Shown: in pieces, positions 31,173-39,764 of the stretch
How the letters are laid out: the number at the start of each line of letters is the position of its first letter
How positions within the stretch are numbered: position 1 is the first letter of the stretch
The notes under the pieces: generated by a model
The model's database searches: none
What the model was told of the DNA's origin: nothing
What the model saw: only the letters and a program-made list of their open reading frames with translations
Position numbers and translations under genes: made by a program
Assembly: GCF_008014745.1 (NCBI RefSeq)
Contig: NZ_VPFD01000008.1
Coordinates: forward strand, 108,855-172,854
DNA from: Massilia arenae
GTDB lineage: Bacteria; Pseudomonadota; Gammaproteobacteria; Burkholderiales; Burkholderiaceae_D
DNA: 64,000 nucleotides
Direction: 5' to 3'

Positions 31173-33341
31173 TCAGAACTTCAGCTCATAGTTCGCCTGG
31201 ATGCGCACCGCGCCCGGATAATCGAAGCGGCGCTTCTCGACGCCGGCGACCGGATCGGCGTAGGTCACCTCGAAGCCCGAATCCTCGTGCGCCAGGTTCG
31301 ATAGCGACAGCCGGACCAGCCGCTTCGGATCGAAGCGCCACGCCGCATAGGCTTCGAGGTCGGTGCGCGCTTCCGAGTAGTAGCCGCGATTGGCTGTCAC
31401 CCTCACTTGCCCGTTGCGCGTGAAGGCGGCGCTGCCTCCCAGCGCCAGCGCTCCCGCCTTGTAGTCGAGACCGACGTTGGCCGACAACGGCGTCTGCCGC
31501 TCCAGCCGGTTGTCGGGACCGGGGACCGATTTCACGCGCGCCCAGTGACGGCTCACGCCGGCACGCACATCGATCGCCGGCGCTTGCGCAAACAGCGACG
31601 CGAGGGGGAATTTGGTTTCCAGTTCAAGCGTGCGGACCTCGGCGCGGCCGTCGTTCACCGGCGTGACGATCCAGCGGTAGCCGTCGAAGTAGATGCGGTT
31701 GCTGGTGTAGTCCTCGATGCGGCGCAGCGACGCACGCAGCGCGACCATCGCGTTCTCGGCCCAGTAGTGTTCGTAACCGGCATCCACACCCCAGGCCAAT
31801 TCGGGCTTGAGCTCCGGATTTCCCTGGAAATCGGCCTCGGTAGCGCTGTTGTTTTCCCACACCTGGCGGCGCGGCAGCAGATTCCACAGATCCGGCGCCT
31901 TGTAGGTACGGGTCACGGCAAAGCGCAGCTGGTCGCCCTTGCGGTCCGGGATCTTCCACAAGGTCTGCAGGATGGGGCTCCAGACGTTGGAACTGCTGCG
32001 AGTGGCGTCGAACGAGTCGCCCGAGGCGCGGATACGGATGCCTTCCCAGCGCAGGCCCAGGTACATCGACCACTGCGGCGTGATGTTCCATTCATCCTGG
32101 GCGTACACCGCCATGCGGGCCACGCGCGCCTCGAACGTTTCGTCGAGCGGCAGGCCGGGCGGGAAGACCCGGATCGCGTCGCGTTCGTGGCGCATCTCGT
32201 CGCGCCAGCCGACGCCGCCGTCCCAGCCGGCCGCGATGGCGTGGCCGTTTTCCAGCTTGCGGATGTACTTGCCGGTCGAATTCACGCCGCGATCGCGCCA
32301 GCCGGAATCGACCCAGCCGTCGGTGACCGGAACACCAAGGGGATCGGCGCCCCGGCGCAAGATCGTGTTGTCGGCATTCTCGCCGCTGAGTCCCAGCTTG
32401 GTCTCCAGGGTCGCGCCGGAATCGAGTTCGGTGGTCCATTTCAGGTCGGTGCGCAGGTCTTCGGCGTCGGCCCGCATCCGGTTGTGCTGGTCGGGGACCG
32501 GTGGCGGCTGGCCGATGGCGGTCGCGATCGACAAATGGGTGCGGTTGCGGAAGCGATTGACGTTGACAAAGGTCTCGAGACTGATCGTATCGCCATCCGC
32601 CAGCGTCCATTCGAAACGTGGGGTCAGGTTCATCCGCCGCATGCGGCCCTCTTCCGGCGCGCTCGTCATGCGAGCCAGGGCAACTGCGCCGCCTGGCGCG
32701 ATGGTCTCTTCGAAGATGCTCCAGGCACGGTCATAGCGCTCCGCGGTCGCGTCGCCCGCGAGCGACCAGGCGAAACCCTCCCCGCGCTCGCTCAGCTGCA
32801 GCGCCGCATTGGGGCCCCGAAACTGCGACGATTGCAGCATCCCCAGCTTGAGCTGGCGCTCGCGTTCCTTGGCAACGCGACGCAGGATGATGTTGACGGT
32901 GCCGGCCACCGACTGGGTCGACAGGTCGGCGGTGGCAGCGCGCAGCACCTCGATGCGTTCGACCACGTCGGGCGACAGCGAATCGAAGTCGAAGCCGCCA
33001 GGCGGCCGCTCGCCGTTGATCAGGATCTGGGTATAGCCGGCGCCGAGTCCGCGCATCTGGATTTCACCGCCCCGCGCCTGGTTGGTGTTCACGGTCACGC
33101 CCGGCACACGCTTCAAGGTATCGAGCACCGAACGGTCGCCATAGCGGCTCAGTTCTTCGCGCCCGACCACGGTGCGGGTGGCGGTGTCGTCGCGGCGCGG
33201 GTCGTAGCTGGCGCTGCTGCCCTTGATTTCTACCTGCGAGACAGGAGCTCCCGCTTCTTCCTGCTGTGCGCACGTGGGGCCGGCAAAGGCCGCCAGGATG
33301 ATGAGGGAAAGGGGACGGCGGCTTCGGTTCGGCGTTTTCAC
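31173..33341 (-). CDS. TonB-dependent outer-membrane receptor
   Basis: The 722-residue protein has a signal peptide (about 1-25), an N-terminal plug domain (about 55-160: GREELSRYGDRSVLDTLKRV, GGEIQMRGLGAGYTQILINGE, SVAGTVNIILRR) and a 22-strand barrel. It ends in Phe (ANYELKF), the usual signal for barrel assembly. A typical plug order and the absence of a long signalling extension fit the siderophore/vitamin receptor class. The substrate is unknown and there is no ABC transporter or biosynthesis gene nearby. The 287-base gap upstream holds palindromes that could bind a regulator. Confidence 0.9.
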   Translation of the reverse strand: MKTPNRSRRPLSLIILAAFAGPTCAQQEEAGAPVSQVEIKGSSASYDPRRDDTATRTVVGREELSRYGDRSVLDTLKRVPGVTVNTNQARGGEIQMRGLGAGYTQILINGERPPGGFDFDSLSPDVVERIEVLRAATADLSTQSVAGTVNIILRRVAKERERQLKLGMLQSSQFRGPNAALQLSERGEGFAWSLAGDATAERYDRAWSIFEETIAPGGAVALARMTSAPEEGRMRRMNLTPRFEWTLADGDTISLETFVNVNRFRNRTHLSIATAIGQPPPVPDQHNRMRADAEDLRTDLKWTTELDSGATLETKLGLSGENADNTILRRGADPLGVPVTDGWVDSGWRDRGVNSTGKYIRKLENGHAIAAGWDGGVGWRDEMRHERDAIRVFPPGLPLDETFEARVARMAVYAQDEWNITPQWSMYLGLRWEGIRIRASGDSFDATRSSSNVWSPILQTLWKIPDRKGDQLRFAVTRTYKAPDLWNLLPRRQVWENNSATEADFQGNPELKPELAWGVDAGYEHYWAENAMVALRASLRRIEDYTSNRIYFDGYRWIVTPVNDGRAEVRTLELETKFPLASLFAQAPAIDVRAGVSRHWARVKSVPGPDNRLERQTPLSANVGLDYKAGALALGGSAAFTRNGQVRVTANRGYYSEARTDLEAYAAWRFDPKRLVRLSLSNLAHEDSGFEVTYADPVAGVEKRRFDYPGAVRIQANYELKF

Positions 33342-33457
33342 AGGGGAATCTCCTCGTTATTGGGTGTGTATGGAGGAAATATATGCCCATCATTGGCACA
33401 ATGTAAACGTATTCTTGGAAGTTTATGCTTCCCACATGAGGAATCGTTGAATTCCAT

Positions 33458-33493
33458 CTAATGGCAACAGTTACTGCCATGCCAAGGCATTAG
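33458..33493. promoter_or_regulatory. Nested inverted repeats upstream of the receptor gene
   Basis: ATGGCA (33461-33466) and TGCCAT (33475-33480) form a dyad with eight bases between. ATGCC-AA-GGCAT (33479-33490) is a second one. The outer pair CTAATG/CATTAG spans 33458-33493. The cluster lies between the divergent receptor and psd genes and looks like a regulator binding site. A Fur site is not evident. Confidence 0.35.
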
Positions 33494-33548
33494 CACCAGC
33501 GTTCGCCACTGTGCCACCACCTGGAGTACACTCGGGCATGCCTTGACA

Positions 33549-33565
33549 TGGAAATATCGTTTCCA
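33549..33565. promoter_or_regulatory. Short dyad upstream of psd
   Basis: TGGAAA (33549-33554) and TTTCCA (33560-33565) flank a five-base centre, 29 bases before the TATAAT of the psd promoter, so it sits across its -35 area and could be an activator or repressor site. Confidence 0.25.
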
Positions 33566-33593
33566 TTCGGCACTTTCGCTGTAGCACGCCCGC

Positions 33594-33599
33594 TATAAT
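33594..33599 (+). promoter_or_regulatory. -10 element of the psd promoter
   Basis: A perfect TATAAT sits 30 bases before the GTG start at 33629, in the context CGCTATAATGCG; the same CTATAATGCG string precedes tRNA-Arg. No good -35 hexamer is seen at the right distance. Confidence 0.55.
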
Positions 33600-33628
33600 G
33601 CGCACTTTTCGAAGAAAGGCGATCGTCC

Positions 33629-34483
33629 GTGTCCCGTATAAAAGTCTTGCCGCAATACGTCATGCCGAAGCAGGCGATCACCAACTTCGCCGGCCGCGTC
33701 GCCGGCCACAAGGGCGGATCGATGACGACCAGCCTGATCCGTTGGTTCGTGGGCAAGTACGGGGTCAATATGGATGAGGCGGCCAATCCGGACATCGCCA
33801 GCTACCCCAGCTTCAACGAATTCTTCACCCGTCCGCTGCGCGAGGGCGTGCGTCCGCTGGCGGCCAGCGACTACGTGTGCCCGGTCGACGGCGCCATCAG
33901 CCAGTTCGGCGACATCGACGATCACCAGATCTTCCAGGCCAAGGGCCACAAGTTCACCACGGCCGAACTGGTCGGCGGCGACCAGGCGCTGGCCGCGCAT
34001 TTCCAGCACGGCCACTTCGCCAACGTCTACCTGAGCCCTAAGGACTACCACCGCATCCACATGCCGTGCGACGGGCGCCTGACGCGCATGATCTATGTGC
34101 CGGGCAAGCTGTTCTCGGTGAATCCGACCACGGCGCGCGGTGTGCCGGGCCTGTTCGCGCGCAACGAGCGCGTGGTGTGCGTGTTCGAGAGCGATGAATT
34201 CGGGCCCTTCGTGATGACCCTGGTCGGCGCGACCATCGTCGGCAGCATGGCCACCGTCTGGCATGGCGTGGTCAATCCGCCGCGCATGCCGCGTATCTGC
34301 GAATGGAATTACGACCCGGGCCAGGTCACGCTGAAAAAGGGCGAAGAGATGGGCCGCTTCCTGCTCGGCTCTACCGTCGTGATGCTGTTCCAGCGCGGCG
34401 CCATCGCCTTCAACCCGGCCTGGGCGCCGGAAGGCAAGGTGCGCCTGGGCGAACCGATGGGCGAGCGGCCGCTCAAGTCTTGA
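33629..34483 (+). CDS. psd: Phosphatidylserine decarboxylase
   Basis: A GTG start gives 284 residues, the normal length. This inner-membrane enzyme makes phosphatidylethanolamine from phosphatidylserine using a pyruvoyl cofactor formed by self-cleavage at the LGST motif (residues 246-249, Ser248 becoming pyruvate). Other family landmarks are the FNEFFTRPLREGVRP block near residue 63, the CPVDGAIS segment (about 85) and HGHFANVYLSPKDYHRIHMP (about 128) with the conserved His. It ends convergently, overlapping the LysR gene by 11 bases. No phosphatidylserine synthase lies in the window. Confidence 0.93.
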   Translation: MSRIKVLPQYVMPKQAITNFAGRVAGHKGGSMTTSLIRWFVGKYGVNMDEAANPDIASYPSFNEFFTRPLREGVRPLAASDYVCPVDGAISQFGDIDDHQIFQAKGHKFTTAELVGGDQALAAHFQHGHFANVYLSPKDYHRIHMPCDGRLTRMIYVPGKLFSVNPTTARGVPGLFARNERVVCVFESDEFGPFVMTLVGATIVGSMATVWHGVVNPPRMPRICEWNYDPGQVTLKKGEEMGRFLLGSTVVMLFQRGAIAFNPAWAPEGKVRLGEPMGERPLKS

Positions 34484-35435
34484 CGTCCTCCAGCGCCGCG
34501 CGCGCCTTGAACGCGGCCACCGCTGCATGCGGGCTGTGGCCTTTCTCGGTGCAGGCCGATTCGATCATCTCCAGGAAGGCCCGGGTCTTGGCCGGCATCA
34601 GCTTACGGCTCGGGAACACTGCCCAGCCGCTGGCGGTCGGCATATCCCATTCCGGCAGCACCCGCACCAGTTCTCCAGTCTGCATATAGGGTTGGGCGAA
34701 CAGCGTCGAGCTGAGCGCGATGCCGGCGCCGCGCGAGGCGATGCGCGCCAGCAGGTCGGGCGAGTTCGCCGTCAGCCGCGCGTTGAGCGCGCGCTCCCAC
34801 TTCAGCTTCCCGCGCATCAAGACCCACGGCACGGCCCCGCCGGTGCGACTCAGGATGCACAGCACGTCGTGCGCGTCGAGATCGTCGGGATGCTCGGGAA
34901 TGCCGCGCCGCGCCAGGTAGCTCGGCGCCGCATACAGGCCGGGCTGCTCGAGCGTGATCGGACGCGCGCTCAGGGTCGCGTCGTTCGGCAGGTCGCCCAT
35001 GCGGATCGCGATGTCGAAGTTCTCCGCCACCAGGTCGACCCGGCGCGGCGTCAGGTCCATCTCGAGCCTGACCGCCGGGTAGCGCTCCAGGAAGCGCGCG
35101 ATAACTTCGTTCAGGCCGCTGTTGGCGAAGTCGCCCGGCGCCGAGATGCGCAGCTTGCCGCTCGGTTCGCCCTGGCGGTGCTGGGCCAGCGCGCTGGCGG
35201 CATCGGCTTCGTCGGCCAGGCGGCGCGCATGCTCGTACAGGCTGGCGCCGAACTCGGTGACCACCAGCTTGCGGGTCGTGCGCTGCAGCAGGCGTTCGCC
35301 CAGGGTCGTCTCGAGCAGCGCCAGGCGGCGCGAGACGGTCGACTTGGGCAGGTGGACGCGCTCGGCCGCGCGGGTAAAGCTGCCCGACTCGACGATCCGG
35401 GCAAACAGCAGCAAGTCATTCGGTTCCACGTCCAT
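34473..35435 (-). CDS. LysR-family regulator divergent from azoreductase
   Basis: The 320-residue protein has a standard N-terminal HTH (DLLLFARIVESGSFTRAAERVHLPKSTVSRRLALLE) and an effector domain of the CrgA/AaeR-type group (PGDFANSGLNEVIARFLERYP and the MDLTPRRVDLVAENFDIAIRMG block). It points away from the azoreductase gene, 110 bases off, and a near-perfect dyad lies 10 bases upstream of its own ATG (35446-35475). The likely role is control of azoR and itself in response to quinones, as with similar LysR/azoR pairs. That reading is inference. Confidence 0.88.
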   Translation of the reverse strand: MDVEPNDLLLFARIVESGSFTRAAERVHLPKSTVSRRLALLETTLGERLLQRTTRKLVVTEFGASLYEHARRLADEADAASALAQHRQGEPSGKLRISAPGDFANSGLNEVIARFLERYPAVRLEMDLTPRRVDLVAENFDIAIRMGDLPNDATLSARPITLEQPGLYAAPSYLARRGIPEHPDDLDAHDVLCILSRTGGAVPWVLMRGKLKWERALNARLTANSPDLLARIASRGAGIALSSTLFAQPYMQTGELVRVLPEWDMPTASGWAVFPSRKLMPAKTRAFLEMIESACTEKGHSPHAAVAAFKARAALEDVKT

Positions 35436-35445
35436 GATTGTTCCA

Positions 35446-35475
35446 CCAGCAGAATAATGTTATCCATTCTACTGG
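35446..35475. promoter_or_regulatory. Probable operator between lysR and azoR
   Basis: CCAGCAGAAT and ATTCTACTGG form ten-base arms that match at nine positions, separated by ten bases. The site lies in the divergent promoter of a LysR regulator and its likely target, the usual place for a LysR box, and only ten bases from the regulator start codon. Confidence 0.5.
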
Positions 35476-35545
35476 CTTCCGGACTGATTTTGGAATTGCT
35501 AAAGTAGCCCCATCGAAACTCTCTACCAAACGAAGGGGCCTGACC

Positions 35546-36142
35546 ATGAACATCCTGCACATCACCACCAGCGTCCGCGGCGACGCATCGGAATCCACCC
35601 GCGTCACCCAGCAGATCGTCGACAAGCTGTCCGCTGCCAACCCGGGCGCGACCGTCGTGCGCCGCGACTTCGGCGCCCAGCCGCACCCGCTGCTGGACGG
35701 CGCCACGATCGGCGCCCTGTTCACCCCGCTTGAGCAGCGCAGCGCTGAACAAGCAGCGCGCGTCGCCCTGGACGATGCGCTGATCGCCGAAGCGCAGGCG
35801 GCCGACGTGATCGTGCTGGGCGCCCCGATGTACAACTTCGCGATGCCGGTGCAACTGAAAAGCTGGTTCGACGCGGTCGCCCGCGCCGGCGTGACCTTCC
35901 GCTATACCGAGACCGGTCCGGAAGGCCTGCTGAAGAACAAGAAGGTGTACGTGGCCGCGGCCCGCGGCGGCGTCTATGACGAAGCGGCCGACCCGCAAGT
36001 GCCGCAGATGCGCGCCCTGCTGAACTTCCTCGGCTTGAACGACCACACCTTCATCTACTCGTCGGGCATGGCGATGGGTCCGGACGCGGTGGCCAAGGGC
36101 CAGGCCGCGGCCAACGCCGCCATCGAGGCAGCACTGGCGTAA
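35546..36142 (+). CDS. azoR: FMN-dependent NADH-azoreductase
   Basis: The start at 35546 ([18 protein letters not shown]) is chosen; the longer frame upstream is the divergent promoter region. The 198-residue protein has the flavodoxin-like phosphate loop near the start, a second FMN loop [26 protein letters not shown] (about 93-118) and AARGGVYDE (about 140), all typical of AzoR. It reduces quinones and azo dyes by a two-electron NADH reaction and protects against thiol stress. The pirin gene follows 41 bases downstream, on the same strand, so the two probably share a transcript. Confidence 0.92.
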   Translation: MNILHITTSVRGDASESTRVTQQIVDKLSAANPGATVVRRDFGAQPHPLLDGATIGALFTPLEQRSAEQAARVALDDALIAEAQAADVIVLGAPMYNFAMPVQLKSWFDAVARAGVTFRYTETGPEGLLKNKKVYVAAARGGVYDEAADPQVPQMRALLNFLGLNDHTFIYSSGMAMGPDAVAKGQAAANAAIEAALA

Positions 36143-36183
36143 TTTGCCGCCCGCCAGGCGGCGCAACCAAACAGGAGAACAGC

Positions 36184-37053
36184 ATGAATACCGCAGTTGC
36201 CACTACCACCATCCAGAAAACGCGTAGCGTCGAGCGCATCATCAACGGCCAGTTCGTGATGGACGGCGCGGGCGTGAAGATCAACCGCGTGCTGACCGGT
36301 CCCCTGCAGCGCCGCCTGGATCCGTTCCTGATGCTCGACGCCTTCGGCAGCGACAAGCCGGGCGACTACATCGCCGGCTTCCCGGAGCACCCGCGCCGCG
36401 GCTTCGAGACCATCACCTATATGCTGGCCGGCCGCATGCGCCACCGCGACAGCGCCGGCAACGAGGGCATGATCACCGATGGCGGCGTGCAGTGGATGAC
36501 GGCCGGCCGCGGCGTGATCCACTCCGAGATGCCGGAACAGAACGAGGGCCTGATGGAAGGCTTCCAGCTGTGGCTGAACCTGCCCGCCAGCGACAAGATG
36601 GTCAAACCGTGGTATCGCGACATCCCGCTCGAGGAAGTACCGCGCTTTACGCTGGACGATGGCGTGACGGTGCAGGTCATCGCCGGCAGCACCCACGGCG
36701 TGACCGGGGCCGTGCAGCGCGCGCATACCGAGCCGCTCTACCTCGACCTGGAGATCCCGGCCGGCGTGAGCTTCGAGCAGCCGATCCCGGCCGGCCACAA
36801 TGCCTTCGTCTACCTGTTCCGTGGCGAGGCGGTCATCGAAGGCAAGGGCGTCAGTTCGGGGCGCATGGCGATCCTCGACAACGCGCCGGGCGCCGACGGG
36901 GTTCGCATCAAGGCAGTGGAGAATACCCGCGTGCTGGTGCTGGCCGGGCGTCCGCTGAACGAACCGATCGCGCAGTACGGTCCGTTCGTGATGAATACCC
37001 AGGCCGAGCTACAGCAGGCGGTGGAGGATTTCCGCGCCGGCAGGTTCAGTTGA
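36184..37053 (+). CDS. Pirin-family protein, azoreductase partner
   Basis: The 289-residue bicupin shows a pirin core: metal-binding stretch HPRRGFETITYMLAGRMRHRDS and the GGVQWMTAGRGVIHSEMPEQ strand. AGGAGAACAGC precedes the ATG. Co-transcription with the azoreductase agrees with the frequent pairing of pirins with quinone and redox genes; some pirins act as quercetinases. It shares its family with the pirin at 11961-12851, but the sequences differ enough to be separate lineages. Confidence 0.85.
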   Translation: MNTAVATTTIQKTRSVERIINGQFVMDGAGVKINRVLTGPLQRRLDPFLMLDAFGSDKPGDYIAGFPEHPRRGFETITYMLAGRMRHRDSAGNEGMITDGGVQWMTAGRGVIHSEMPEQNEGLMEGFQLWLNLPASDKMVKPWYRDIPLEEVPRFTLDDGVTVQVIAGSTHGVTGAVQRAHTEPLYLDLEIPAGVSFEQPIPAGHNAFVYLFRGEAVIEGKGVSSGRMAILDNAPGADGVRIKAVENTRVLVLAGRPLNEPIAQYGPFVMNTQAELQQAVEDFRAGRFS

Positions 37054-37156
37054 ACGATCGGCAGCAGGGCGCCCCAAACCGCCCTGCTGCCCCCTATGCG
37101 AGGTTGACGGCCATGCGCTACACTCGCGGGATGACACAAGCGCAAGACATCTCGTA

Positions 37157-37627
37157 ATGGCACTGCTGGACACCCTCGGCGACCTGTGGTCGCGTGCAAG
37201 CCGGGCCATGGGCCTGGAAAACGCCGACCGCTTCCCTCCCGGCCACGCCTATCCGCACACCCGCTGGAACAAGGCGTATTTCGACATCCCGTCCGACTAC
37301 AAGGCCGACCGGATGGAGACCATCGTCTGCGCCGCGATCGCCAATACGCCTTATGTGTTCGGCGAGATCCGCAACCCCACCCCACGCATGCAGCGCGCGC
37401 TGCTGTCCATCATCGAATCGCGCCTGCGCCGCGCCGATGCGCCGGCCGACCTGGTGCACCTGTTGATCAAGGCTTACCGCCAGCCGCATACGCCGGACAT
37501 CGTGCCGGGATTGCGCGCCGCGATCGCCGCCAACGCCCAGTACGACGCCAATATCCAGGCGCATGCGGTGCTGGCCTACCTTGGCGACGCGCCGGCCGGG
37601 TTCGGTGTCATCGAGGCGCAGGGCTGA
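37157..37627 (+). CDS. Unrecognised small cytosolic protein
   Basis: The 156-residue product is not one I recognise. It is helical and has a conserved-looking patch KADRMETIVCAAIANTPYVFGEIRNPTPR, then an Arg-rich helix region and an ANAQYDANIQAHAVLAYLGD segment. No signal peptide or membrane helix is seen. There is no strong Shine-Dalgarno. Its stop overlaps the convergent gene at 37608 by 20 bases. Reading-frame integrity over its length and codon bias support it being real. Confidence 0.55.
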   Translation: MALLDTLGDLWSRASRAMGLENADRFPPGHAYPHTRWNKAYFDIPSDYKADRMETIVCAAIANTPYVFGEIRNPTPRMQRALLSIIESRLRRADAPADLVHLLIKAYRQPHTPDIVPGLRAAIAANAQYDANIQAHAVLAYLGDAPAGFGVIEAQG

Positions 37628-38225
37628 GTCGCTCCGCGACATAGGCCAGCCACTTGTCCCCTGGGTTTGCCCGGCCCTCGATGGTCGCGACGTGCTCGTA
37701 GCTGCGCGCGATGACCGGCTCCCCGACGAATACCAGATACCGTTCGCCGACGATGAACCAAGGCTCGATGCTGCAAAAGTGCATCCGGGCATAGCGGCCA
37801 CCGCCGTGCTCCCAGAATTCGGCGCGTCCCTGGTCGGCTTGCGGCCCCGGATCCTGGAAGATAGTCGGCGGCGATATGCCCATCAGCGTAAAGACTTTCC
37901 GGTCGGGCCCTCGCCAGCGCTTCTCGACCTCGAACTGATACTCGACCGGATACCGCCGCGAATAGCGTTCGTCGTCGCGGTCCGCCAGGGCGCTGCTCCA
38001 GCCCTGGTAGGACGCCAGCCATTCCGGAGTCTCGGGTTGGCGCCGCGGCACCGGCTCCGGCCGCGGCGTTGCGCGCACCACCTTCACGAGCGCGACGTCG
38101 GTCGCGCCTGCGACTTGCTCTTCGGCGCTGAGCCGCTGCGGCAGGAACCGGCAAGCCTGGGCCGGCTGGACCGCTCCGGCAAGCAGCAAGGACGCGAGCA
38201 GCGCCGCGGTCTTCTGTCGCTTCAT
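37608..38225 (-). CDS. Unrecognised exported protein
   Basis: The start at 38225 (MKRQKTAALLASLLLAG) has AAGGGGATT upstream; the reading frame continues far upstream but only as a shadow of the convergent enzymes. The 205-residue product has a signal peptide ending in PAQA before Cys, which could be a type I or a lipoprotein site. The mature part has Trp and Tyr-rich strands and paired His/Cys (FCSIEPWFIVGERYLVFVGEP). No family is recognised. It faces away from the aspartoacylase-family gene at 38382. The role is unknown. Confidence 0.6.
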   Translation of the reverse strand: MKRQKTAALLASLLLAGAVQPAQACRFLPQRLSAEEQVAGATDVALVKVVRATPRPEPVPRRQPETPEWLASYQGWSSALADRDDERYSRRYPVEYQFEVEKRWRGPDRKVFTLMGISPPTIFQDPGPQADQGRAEFWEHGGGRYARMHFCSIEPWFIVGERYLVFVGEPVIARSYEHVATIEGRANPGDKWLAYVAERLSPAPR

Positions 38226-38390
38226 AATCCCCTTCGGATCGCCCGGCGAAATCGGCATCGACCTCGCCTCCAGTGACAGTATAACCAGACATGCGCCGCC
38301 AGCAGCCTGCCCCCCGGCCACGCCTTTTTCTACGGGACCGCTTTTACCGATAGAATATCGCCACCATTTTTTCTCCCGCCCATGCCATCC

Positions 38391-39359
38391 ATGACTTCCG
38401 CCCGCCAGTTCCAATTCAAATCCATCAACTACACCGGCTTGCAGGCCGGCCCACGCGTCATCATCATGGGCGCGACCCATGGCAATGAGGTGTGCGGCAC
38501 CAAGGCGATCCAGCGGGTCATGGAAGAAATTGACAGCGGCAAGCTGCACATCGCGGCCGGCAGCGTCACCTTCGTCCCGATCGTCAATCCGCTGGCCTAC
38601 GCCCAGAACACCCGTAACGGCGACCGCAACCTGAACCGCGACCTGTTCCCGAAAGAGAAGCCGCTGGACTTCGAGGACCAGGTCGCCAACTGGCTGTGCC
38701 CCCTGCTCGGCCAGCACGACGTGCTGCTCGACCTGCACTCCTTCGCCGCCACCGGCGAGCCGTTCGTGATGGTCGGGCCGCTCGATAACGACGGCACGCT
38801 GCAGCCCTTCCGCCACGCCGCGAAGGAACGCGCCTGGGCGCGCCGTCTGGGCGTGCGCCGCTTCGTCGACGGCTGGCTGGCCACCTATGGCGACGGCGTG
38901 CAGCGCCGCAGCCGCAGCGCCGATGAACTGGAAACCGTGCTGCGCTACGGCGTCGGCACCACCGAGTACATGCGCAGCACCGGCGGCTTCGCACTGACGC
39001 TGGAATGCGGCCAGCACGACGATCCGGCGGCGCCCGACGTCGCCTACCGCGCCATCATGAACACGCTGGCCCACCTGGGCCTGATCGCCGCCGCGGATCC
39101 GCAACCGGTGGCCTTCGACGAGATGGAAGCGCTGTCGATGGTCGTGGTGCACGACAAGCTGCATGCGGACGACGCCTTCGTGCGCCCATGGAAGAGCTTC
39201 GATCCGGTGAGCGAAGGCGAGCTGCTCGGCCACCGCGCCGACGGCACGCCGGTGGTGGCCGAATTCGGTGGCCGCATCCTGTTCCCGGCCGCGAACGCCG
39301 CCGCCAATACCGAGTGGTATTACCTGACCCGCCCCAACGCGACTTTCGGCCGCGAGTAA
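38391..39359 (+). CDS. Succinylglutamate desuccinylase/aspartoacylase family enzyme
   Basis: A start at 38391 (MTSARQFQFK) gives 322 residues; an ATG three codons earlier is also possible. Zinc-binding M14-like motifs are present: GATHGNEVCG (His and Glu) near residue 26 and LDLHSF near 112, with RNLNRDLFP between. Such enzymes hydrolyse amide bonds of N-acyl amino acids. The substrate here is not fixed; it lacks the neighbours of the arginine succinyltransferase pathway, so AstE is unlikely. An ArsR-type regulator lies about 100 bases downstream. Confidence 0.82.
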   Translation: MTSARQFQFKSINYTGLQAGPRVIIMGATHGNEVCGTKAIQRVMEEIDSGKLHIAAGSVTFVPIVNPLAYAQNTRNGDRNLNRDLFPKEKPLDFEDQVANWLCPLLGQHDVLLDLHSFAATGEPFVMVGPLDNDGTLQPFRHAAKERAWARRLGVRRFVDGWLATYGDGVQRRSRSADELETVLRYGVGTTEYMRSTGGFALTLECGQHDDPAAPDVAYRAIMNTLAHLGLIAAADPQPVAFDEMEALSMVVVHDKLHADDAFVRPWKSFDPVSEGELLGHRADGTPVVAEFGGRILFPAANAAANTEWYYLTRPNATFGRE

Positions 39360-39458
39360 GACCTCGGACAGGGCATTTCGAGCCGTCGCCAGCAAACATT
39401 TCTTGAATATCGTAAGATGACGATATTCGGATCGAAAGAAGCCGATATAAGGAAAACC

Positions 39459-39755
39459 ATGGACATCGACGCGATCCACAAGGCCCTGGCCAACCCGGTG
39501 CGGCGCCAGATCCTGCAGTGGCTCAAGGAGCCGCAGCAGCACTTCATCGAGCAGGATCATCCGCTCGAGATGGGTGTGTGCTGCAAGCTCATCGACCAGA
39601 AAACCGGCCTGTCGCAATCGACGGTGTCGGCCCACCTGGCCACCCTGCAGCGCGCCGGGCTCGTAAGCACGCGCCGCGTCGGTCAATGGATTTTCTTCCA
39701 ACGGAACGAGGAAGCCATCCATGCCTTTCTCGCACAACTGAACGACGGACTTTAG
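39459..39755 (+). CDS. ArsR-type winged-helix repressor
   Basis: The start at 39459 (MDIDAIHKAL) has AAGGAAAACC upstream and gives 98 residues. The winged helix is clear: DAIHKALANPVRRQILQWLK, the recognition region SQSTVSAHLATLQRAGLVS and a wing RRVGQWIFFQRN. Just before the recognition helix is GVCCKLIDQ, two adjacent cysteines in the place where ArsR proteins often have CVC; they may sense metal or thiol-reactive compounds. It ends nine bases before the OYE gene, so it probably represses that gene and itself. This arrangement mirrors NemR-NemA control, with a different regulator class. Confidence 0.83.
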   Translation: MDIDAIHKALANPVRRQILQWLKEPQQHFIEQDHPLEMGVCCKLIDQKTGLSQSTVSAHLATLQRAGLVSTRRVGQWIFFQRNEEAIHAFLAQLNDGL

Positions 39756-39764
39756 GAATACCCG

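Noticed and set aside
31407..33461. A 684-codon + strand frame inside the TonB receptor gene
   Set aside because: The receptor has a signal peptide, plug, barrel and C-terminal Phe; the + strand product is a shadow.
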